This document shows positions 6,445-11,091 of a stretch of DNA of 11,091 bases, piece after piece. Within the stretch, counting starts at the first letter, position 1. The number at the start of each line of letters is the position of its first letter. The notes under the pieces were generated by a model, which saw nothing but the letters and a program-made list of their open reading frames with translations, was not told the origin of the DNA and ran no database searches. Source of the stretch: Bacillota bacterium (GTDB taxonomy: Bacteria; Bacillota; Clostridia; Lachnospirales; WQUN01). The position numbers and the translations under genes are program-made. The DNA lies in contig WQUN01000157.1 of assembly GCA_009782085.1 (NCBI GenBank), positions 1-11,091 of the forward strand. Reading direction: 5' to 3'.

Positions 6445-7524
6445 ATGGAAAGAGTTTACAATTTCGCCCCCGGGCCGAGCATGCTCCCCGTTCCGGCGCT
6501 CGAGAAAGCCGCGAAGGAAATGCTCAGTTATAACAACTCCGGCATGTCCGTCATGGAGATGAGCCACCGCTCCAAGGTGTACATGGATATCCAGAAGGCC
6601 GCGGAAAATCTGCTCCGCGAACTTATGGCCGTTCCGGAGAACTACAAGGTCCTGTTTTTGCAGGGCGGCGCGTCGCTGCAGTTCGCGATGGTCCCGATGA
6701 ACCTGTACAAAAACGGCAAAGCGGACTACATGAAGACCGGCCAGTTCGCGACGAAGGCCATCGAGGAGGGCCAGCGCTTTATCGACGTGAAAGTCGTCGC
6801 CTCCTCTGAGGACAAGGTTTTCAGCTACATCCCGGAGGTCGACAGGAGCATGTTCACCCCGGACGCGGACTATTTCCACATCACGACCAACAACACAATT
6901 TTCGGCACCAGGTTCACAGAGCTTCCGGACACCGGGAACGTGCCGCTGGTGGGCGACATGTCGTCCAACATCCTTTCCCAGGTCTACGACGTAAACAAGT
7001 TCGGCCTGATCTACGCGGGCGCGCAGAAGAACATGGGCCCGGCGGGCCTCTGCGTGGTCATCGTCAGGGAGGATCTGGTGCGCGAGCCGATGGATAAGAC
7101 CCCGCTGATGCTTCAGTACAGGACCCACGCCAAGGAGGACTCCCTTTACAACACTCCCCCGTCGTTCAGCGTCTATATGGCGATGAACGTCTTCCAGTGG
7201 CTGAAAGACCAGGGCGGCGTGGCCGCGATCCAGAAGGTCAACGAGGCCAAGGCGAAGATACTCTACGATTTCCTGGACGAGTCCGGGCTGTTCAAGGGGA
7301 CGGCGCAGAAGAAAGACCGCTCTATTATGAACGTCACGTTCGTGACCGGCAGCAAGGAGCTCGACGACGAATTCGTGAAGAGCGCGGCGGCGGCGGGCTT
7401 CGTGACCTTGGCGGGGCACCGCAGCGTGGGCGGGATGCGCGCCAGCATTTACAACGCCATGCCTGTCGAGGGTATCGAGAAGCTGGTCGGGTTTATGAAG
7501 GAATTTGAGGCGAAAAAAGCGTAA
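6445..7524 (+). CDS. serC: Phosphoserine aminotransferase
   Basis: SerC (EC 2.6.1.52) is a cytoplasmic PLP enzyme that converts 3-phosphohydroxypyruvate and glutamate to O-phosphoserine and 2-oxoglutarate, the second step of serine synthesis. At 359 residues it is full length for the family. The N-terminus NFAPGPSMLP matches the SerC signature (usually NFxPGPAxLP). QGGASLQF binds the cofactor phosphate, TTNNTIFGT is the conserved Asn/Thr segment, D171 in GDMSSN should contact the pyridine nitrogen, and K195 in YAGAQKN should form the Schiff base. ATG 6445 follows AGAGGG (6433-6438) by 6 bases. It is the first gene after a consensus promoter, with serA starting 23 bases after its stop, so the two are co-transcribed. 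Confidence 0.97.
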   Translation: MERVYNFAPGPSMLPVPALEKAAKEMLSYNNSGMSVMEMSHRSKVYMDIQKAAENLLRELMAVPENYKVLFLQGGASLQFAMVPMNLYKNGKADYMKTGQFATKAIEEGQRFIDVKVVASSEDKVFSYIPEVDRSMFTPDADYFHITTNNTIFGTRFTELPDTGNVPLVGDMSSNILSQVYDVNKFGLIYAGAQKNMGPAGLCVVIVREDLVREPMDKTPLMLQYRTHAKEDSLYNTPPSFSVYMAMNVFQWLKDQGGVAAIQKVNEAKAKILYDFLDESGLFKGTAQKKDRSIMNVTFVTGSKELDDEFVKSAAAAGFVTLAGHRSVGGMRASIYNAMPVEGIEKLVGFMKEFEAKKA

Positions 7525-7547
7525 ATAACAATGGAGGGCTAAAGACA

Positions 7548-8711
7548 ATGTTCAAAATACTCACGTTAAACAAGATCGCCTCCTGCGGGACGGATCAGCT
7601 CCCGAAGGAAACCTACGCGATTTCCTCCGACGAGAAGAACCCCGACGGCATCATCCTGCGAAGCGCCGACATGCACGGCATGGAGGTCCCGGAATCGCTC
7701 CTGGCCGTGGCCAGGGCCGGGGCCGGGGTCAACAACATACCCGTGGACGACTACGCCGCCAAAGGCATCGTGGTTTTCAACAGCCCGGGCGCCAACGCAA
7801 ACGCCGTGAAGGAACTCGTCGTAGCCGCTCTGCTGATTTCCTCCAGGGACATTGTCGGCGGCGTGGAGTGGGCGCGGGGCCTCGCCGGGAGCGCCGGCGT
7901 GGCCGAGGCCGTGGAAAAGGGCAAGGCCGCCTTCATTGGCCCGGAAATCATGGGCAAGAAGCTCGGCGTCATCGGGCTGGGCGCGGTCGGCGGGCTGGTG
8001 GCGAACGCCGGGCACGCGTTGGGCATGGAGGTCTACGGCATAGACCCGTTCATGTCCGTGGACGCGGCCTGGAACCTGTCGCGCTCTATCCACAGGGCCG
8101 CGACCAACGACGAGATCTTCGAGAAATGCGACTATATCACGCTCCACGCCCCGGCGACCGCCGAGAACAAGAAAATGCTGAACGACGCGGCCTTCGCCAA
8201 GATGAAGGACGGGGTCAGGATCATAAACACGGCCCGCGCCGACCTCGTGGACCTGGACGCCATGAAGCGCGCGCTGGAGTCCGGCAAGGTCGCGAAATAC
8301 GTCACGGACTTCCCGACGGACGAGGCGGTCGGCGTGAAGGGGGTCATCCCCATCCCGCACCTCGGCGCGTCCACCCCCGAATCCGAGGATAACTGCGCGA
8401 TCATGGCGGCGGCGGAGATCCGGGAATTCCTGGAATGCGGGGTCATCAGGAATTCCGTCAACTTCCCCAACTGCGACCTGCATTGCACGACAGACGTGCG
8501 CGTGGCGATCATACACAAGAACATCCCGAACATCATCGGCCCGCTGACGACGGCCTTCGCCAAGCAGAAGATAAACATCGAGAACATGATGAACAAGAGC
8601 AAGGGCAACTACGCCTATACGATAATCGACGCGGCCGAGGCCCCGACGGAGGCGATCCTCGCGGAGCTTAAGGCGGTCGAGGGCGTGATCAGGATCAGGG
8701 TGATAAAGTAA
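7548..8711 (+). CDS. serA: D-3-phosphoglycerate dehydrogenase with ACT domain
   Basis: SerA (EC 1.1.1.95) oxidises 3-phosphoglycerate to 3-phosphohydroxypyruvate with NAD, the first step of serine synthesis. The 387 residues match the short clostridial class. The Rossmann motif is GLGAVGG (143-149), with D166 after the second strand to bind the NAD ribose. The catalytic set is R230 (NTARADLVD), E259 and H271 (PHLGAST). Residues 317-387 are an ACT domain. Its H323, N325 and N343 line up without gaps with E. coli SerA His344, Asn346 and Asn364, which bind the inhibitor serine, so feedback inhibition is likely. One difference: the usual Gly after Pro in the ACT turn is Asn328. GGAGGG at 7533-7538 precedes ATG 7548. 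The stop codon overlaps the DUF1015 start by one base. Confidence 0.96.
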   Translation: MFKILTLNKIASCGTDQLPKETYAISSDEKNPDGIILRSADMHGMEVPESLLAVARAGAGVNNIPVDDYAAKGIVVFNSPGANANAVKELVVAALLISSRDIVGGVEWARGLAGSAGVAEAVEKGKAAFIGPEIMGKKLGVIGLGAVGGLVANAGHALGMEVYGIDPFMSVDAAWNLSRSIHRAATNDEIFEKCDYITLHAPATAENKKMLNDAAFAKMKDGVRIINTARADLVDLDAMKRALESGKVAKYVTDFPTDEAVGVKGVIPIPHLGASTPESEDNCAIMAAAEIREFLECGVIRNSVNFPNCDLHCTTDVRVAIIHKNIPNIIGPLTTAFAKQKINIENMMNKSKGNYAYTIIDAAEAPTEAILAELKAVEGVIRIRVIK

Positions 8712-10090
8712 TGTCTTATATCAGGGAATTCAGGGCCATCCGGCCCGCGCCCGAATTCGCGGACAAGGTCGCCGCGCCGCCCTACGACGTCATGACGAGC
8801 GCGGAGGCGCGCGAAATGGTGACAGGTAACGAATACTCGTTTCTTTGGATCGACAGGGCGGAAATCAATTTTCCGCCCTCCGTGTCGCCCTATGAGGACA
8901 AGGTGTATGACATGGCTCGGGAGCGGCTTTACGCTATGCTTCGGGACGAGGTGTTCATCCGGGACGACGCGCCGCGGTTCTATATCTACAGGCAGACCAT
9001 GGAAGGCCGTTCGCAGACCGGGCTGGTGGCCTGCGCGTCGATCGACGAGTACCTCGGCGGCGCGATAAAGAAGCACGAGCACACCTTGGCGGAAAAGGAA
9101 CGGGACCGCATCAGCCATATCGACCGCACCGACGCCAACACCGGCCCGATCTTCCTGGCTTACAGGAGCGGGGATGGCGCGCTGCGGATTCCGGAACAAA
9201 AACCGGGAAACGGGCGCGGGGCCGCCTGCGCTTCCGGGGAACCCAGCGCGGACGGCATAAAGCGCGAGCTTCGCGACTGGACGTCCGGCCATTCCCCGGT
9301 CTACCGCTTCGTATCGGACGACGGCGTCGGCCACGAGGTCTGGGTCATAGACGACGAGGCGGCGGCCGCGCGGATCAAGGAGCTGTTCGCGCGGATACCG
9401 GCGCTCTACATCGCCGACGGGCACCACAGGAACGCCTCGGCCGTGAAGGTCGGGCTGATGCGCCGCAAGGAGGCGGAGGAGGCTTCCGGCAAATACGACC
9501 CGGACGCGGAGTATAACTTTTACCTCTCGGTGATTTTCCCGCACGACGAGCTGTATATCATGGACTACAACCGGTTAGTCAGGGATCTGAACGGATATGC
9601 CAAAGAGGAGTTTCTCGGGAAAATATCGGACTGCTTTGACGTGCGGAAGCTCCCGAAGGGGCAGAGGGCAAAACCCGCGGAGCCGCGCGCGTTCGGGATG
9701 TACATGAGCGGGGAGTGGTATTTGCTCCGCGCGAAGCCCTCGATCATACCCAAAGACCAGGATGCATGGTCGAGCAGTTCGCGCAGCGAACGACCAGACC
9801 CGGTTGGGAGCCTGGACGTGTCCCTCCTGCAGAATTCCCTTCTCGGCCCCATCCTCGGCGTCGACGACCCGCGCACGGACAAGCGGATCGACTTTGTCGG
9901 CGGCATGCGCGGCCTCGGTGAGCTCGAAAGGCGCGTGGACTCCGGCGAAATGGCCGTGGCGTTCGCTATGTTCCCCACCTCGATGGACGAGCTGATGGAC
10001 ATCGCCGACGCGGGGGAGGTCATGCCGCCCAAGTCCACCTGGTTCGAGCCGAAGCTCCGGTGCGGGCTGTTTGTGCATAAGCTGTCTTGA
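8711..10090 (+). CDS. DUF1015 family protein
   Basis: A 459-residue member of the DUF1015 family, whose function I do not know as established. Family landmarks: VAAPPYDVM (20-28) near the N-terminus, ADGHHRNASA with D236-G-H-H-R240 in the middle, a YIMDYNRLVRDLNG segment, DPRTDKRIDFVGG, and the C-terminal GEVMPPKSTWFEPKLRCGLF. There is no signal peptide or membrane segment, so it should be cytoplasmic. The start ATG shares its A with the serA stop (TAATG), and AGGG lies about 10 bases upstream, which points to translational coupling and a job linked to serine synthesis. Two inserts look foreign: residues about 160-190, rich in Gly/Ala, and a Ser/Arg stretch near residue 355 encoded by a palindrome. 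The Asp-Gly-His-His-Arg motif resembles ParB/sulfiredoxin-fold kinases such as the free-serine kinase SerK; this is a resemblance by eye only. Confidence 0.92.
   Translation: MSYIREFRAIRPAPEFADKVAAPPYDVMTSAEAREMVTGNEYSFLWIDRAEINFPPSVSPYEDKVYDMARERLYAMLRDEVFIRDDAPRFYIYRQTMEGRSQTGLVACASIDEYLGGAIKKHEHTLAEKERDRISHIDRTDANTGPIFLAYRSGDGALRIPEQKPGNGRGAACASGEPSADGIKRELRDWTSGHSPVYRFVSDDGVGHEVWVIDDEAAAARIKELFARIPALYIADGHHRNASAVKVGLMRRKEAEEASGKYDPDAEYNFYLSVIFPHDELYIMDYNRLVRDLNGYAKEEFLGKISDCFDVRKLPKGQRAKPAEPRAFGMYMSGEWYLLRAKPSIIPKDQDAWSSSSRSERPDPVGSLDVSLLQNSLLGPILGVDDPRTDKRIDFVGGMRGLGELERRVDSGEMAVAFAMFPTSMDELMDIADAGEVMPPKSTWFEPKLRCGLFVHKLS
9768..9795 (+). repeat. Palindromic element within the DUF1015 gene
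   Basis: GTTCGC (9777-9782) pairs with GCGAAC (9786-9791) around GCA. The stem extends as GGTC (9768-9771) with GACC (9792-9795), leaving a 5-base bulge on one side. It encodes part of a Ser/Arg-rich linker that is not part of the conserved family pattern. It may be an inserted dispersed repeat; a single window cannot show that. Confidence 0.5.
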
Positions 10091-10101
10091 TTATTGGTGA
10101 A

Positions 10102-10135
10102 AAAAACGGCGCGCCGATCACGGCACGCCGTTTTT
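10102..10135 (+). terminator. Intrinsic terminator of the serine operon
   Basis: AAAAACGGCG (10102-10111) pairs with CGCCGTTTTT (10126-10135). A single C-A mismatch follows (10112/10125), then GCCG (10113-10116) pairs with CGGC (10121-10124) around an ATCA loop. The T run on the + strand and the matching A run on the other side make it usable in both directions. It begins 12 bases after the DUF1015 stop. Confidence 0.9.
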
Positions 10136-10172
10136 GGTCCGTTTCGGTATACAAAGGATGGATGTGAAGAAC

Positions 10173-11091
10173 ATGAAATACGCGATCATCTCCGACATCC
10201 ACGGGAATTTGCCCGCTCTGGAGGCTGTTCTGGCGGACGCGGCCAAAAACGGCGTTGACTCCTATATTTTCGCCGGCGATATAATGTCCGATCTGCCCTG
10301 GGTCAACGAGGCGGCGGAGGCCGTCCGGAATCTGCCGCGGGTTTATGCGGTCGCGGGGAACAGGGACGAGTTGCCGAAGAAATTCGGCAGGAACGCGGAA
10401 CCTCTGACCGGCGTGGATCAGGTGAGCGTGCTCTACCGGACGATCAGGGGGCTTACGCCGGAGAATTTCAGGCTGCTCTCGAATCTGCCGAAATCGGCGT
10501 ATATACCGCTGCCATATCACGGGCGGGTATACGCGACGCATTGGGTCAGCAAAATGTTCGGCAGGGAAAAGCGATTTTGGGCGAGCAGCGGCGTTTTTAG
10601 GGAAGTCATGGAGGCCCGTCCGTTTACCCGCGCACAAATGCTTGAACAGTCCGCTCGGGCGCTCGGGAGCGCGGATATCAAAGACGCGATGCGCGAAGCC
10701 CTGGCGGGCATAGACGCGTCGGCGGTCGTGTTCGGGCATTCGCACATCCAGTGGCACGGCCGGTTCGAGGGCAAATTGCTGATAAACCCGGGTTCCTGCG
10801 GCCTCCCGCTCGACTGGGACCCCCGGGCGGCCTATACCGTTTTGGAGGATTCCGAAGCCGGGCTTTCAATAAACGAGCGGCGCGTCGCCTATGACGTGGA
10901 AGAAACCGTCCGCCGCGCCGGGGCGTCCGCGATATACGGCGGCGGGGGCGGGCGGATATGGCGGGACCTGGTCTTTATATGCCTGCGCGAGAATAAAGAG
11001 GTCATCATGCAGTTTTTCGCTCTGGCATGGGAAATCGCCAGGGGGAAAGGGGAATCCGGGGAGTTTTACAGCAACCGGACCTGGCGCGAGG
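10173..11091 (+). CDS. Metallophosphoesterase (calcineurin-like), 3'-truncated by window end
   Basis: A cytoplasmic two-metal phosphoesterase; the substrate is unknown. The frame is open from the start to the window edge (306 complete codons). Family motifs in order: DIHGN (D8, H10), GDI (D36), GNRD (N63, with Arg-Asp in place of the common His-Glu), THW (H123), GHSH (H189, H191), then NPGSCGLP. This is the full metal-binding set, so it should be active. About 90 residues follow the last motif, a longer tail than in the small YfcE-type enzymes. ATG 10173 starts the conserved core; in-frame GTG 10164 has better spacing to AAAGG (10153-10157) and could be the true start. It follows the serine-operon terminator, so it probably has its own transcript, although no good promoter is visible in the short gap. 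Confidence 0.9.
   Translation, partial: MKYAIISDIHGNLPALEAVLADAAKNGVDSYIFAGDIMSDLPWVNEAAEAVRNLPRVYAVAGNRDELPKKFGRNAEPLTGVDQVSVLYRTIRGLTPENFRLLSNLPKSAYIPLPYHGRVYATHWVSKMFGREKRFWASSGVFREVMEARPFTRAQMLEQSARALGSADIKDAMREALAGIDASAVVFGHSHIQWHGRFEGKLLINPGSCGLPLDWDPRAAYTVLEDSEAGLSINERRVAYDVEETVRRAGASAIYGGGGGRIWRDLVFICLRENKEVIMQFFALAWEIARGKGESGEFYSNRTWRE

Noticed and set aside
6382..7548. 388-codon frame on the - strand opposite serC
   Set aside because: Antisense shadow: serC is certain on the + strand, and the reverse product is His/Arg/Val-rich with no recognisable domain.
7566..8516. 316-codon frame on the - strand opposite serA
   Set aside because: Antisense shadow of a GC-rich coding sequence; low complexity and no start signals.
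8615..9544. 309-codon frame on the - strand opposite DUF1015
   Set aside because: Antisense shadow; the + strand gene is intact and conserved.
10148..10153. TATACA as -10 box for the metallophosphoesterase gene
   Set aside because: It overlaps the ribosome binding site and has no -35 partner at the right distance.
1..11091. CRISPR array, tRNA genes, transposase or integrase
   Set aside because: No regularly spaced repeats, no tRNA arm signature and no mobile-element protein were found on either strand; the only tandem repeat is the coding one in addA.

Overview
The window looks like a chromosomal segment from a GC-rich member of the Clostridia (Bacillota). The support is an AddA-type (not RecB-type) recombination helicase-nuclease, a serC-serA-DUF1015 serine operon, strong AGGAGG-like ribosome binding sites, consensus sigma-A promoters, and a first base stretch matching the 3' end of a Firmicute 23S rRNA. 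This is inference from gene content; no species can be named.

Region 1-2500 is clearly AT-richer than the rest. It opens with what appears to be the last bases of a 23S rRNA gene. No 5S gene follows. Instead there is about 600 bases of AT-rich spacer with hairpins, including two interleaved inverted repeats. Next comes a single gene for a secreted protein with an M23-like (LytM) domain, a fibronectin type III-like domain and a ricin-type lectin domain. It ends at a strong terminator. The following 430 bases hold a possible eroded reverse-strand reading frame and a candidate promoter whose -10 box lies inside a perfect palindrome. Composition and isolation suggest that this block was acquired next to an rRNA operon.

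Region 2504-6355 is one large gene, addA, with every SF1A helicase motif and the C-terminal nuclease motif. The usual partner addB is not beside it. The protein carries three low-complexity inserts, one of them a perfect-length 21-base tandem repeat.

Region 6367-10135 is a compact serine-biosynthesis operon. A consensus promoter (TTGACA, 18 bases, TATAAT) has a short dyad in its spacer. It is followed by serC, serA with an ACT domain that keeps the E. coli serine-binding residues, and a DUF1015 gene that starts on the stop codon of serA. A strong terminator closes the unit. SerA oxidises 3-phosphoglycerate and SerC transaminates the product to phosphoserine. No serB phosphatase is present, so the DUF1015 protein, which has an Asp-Gly-His-His-Arg signature, is the natural suspect for a role at the phosphoserine/serine step.

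The window ends inside a metallophosphoesterase gene (from about 10173) that has its own start after the terminator and runs off the edge.
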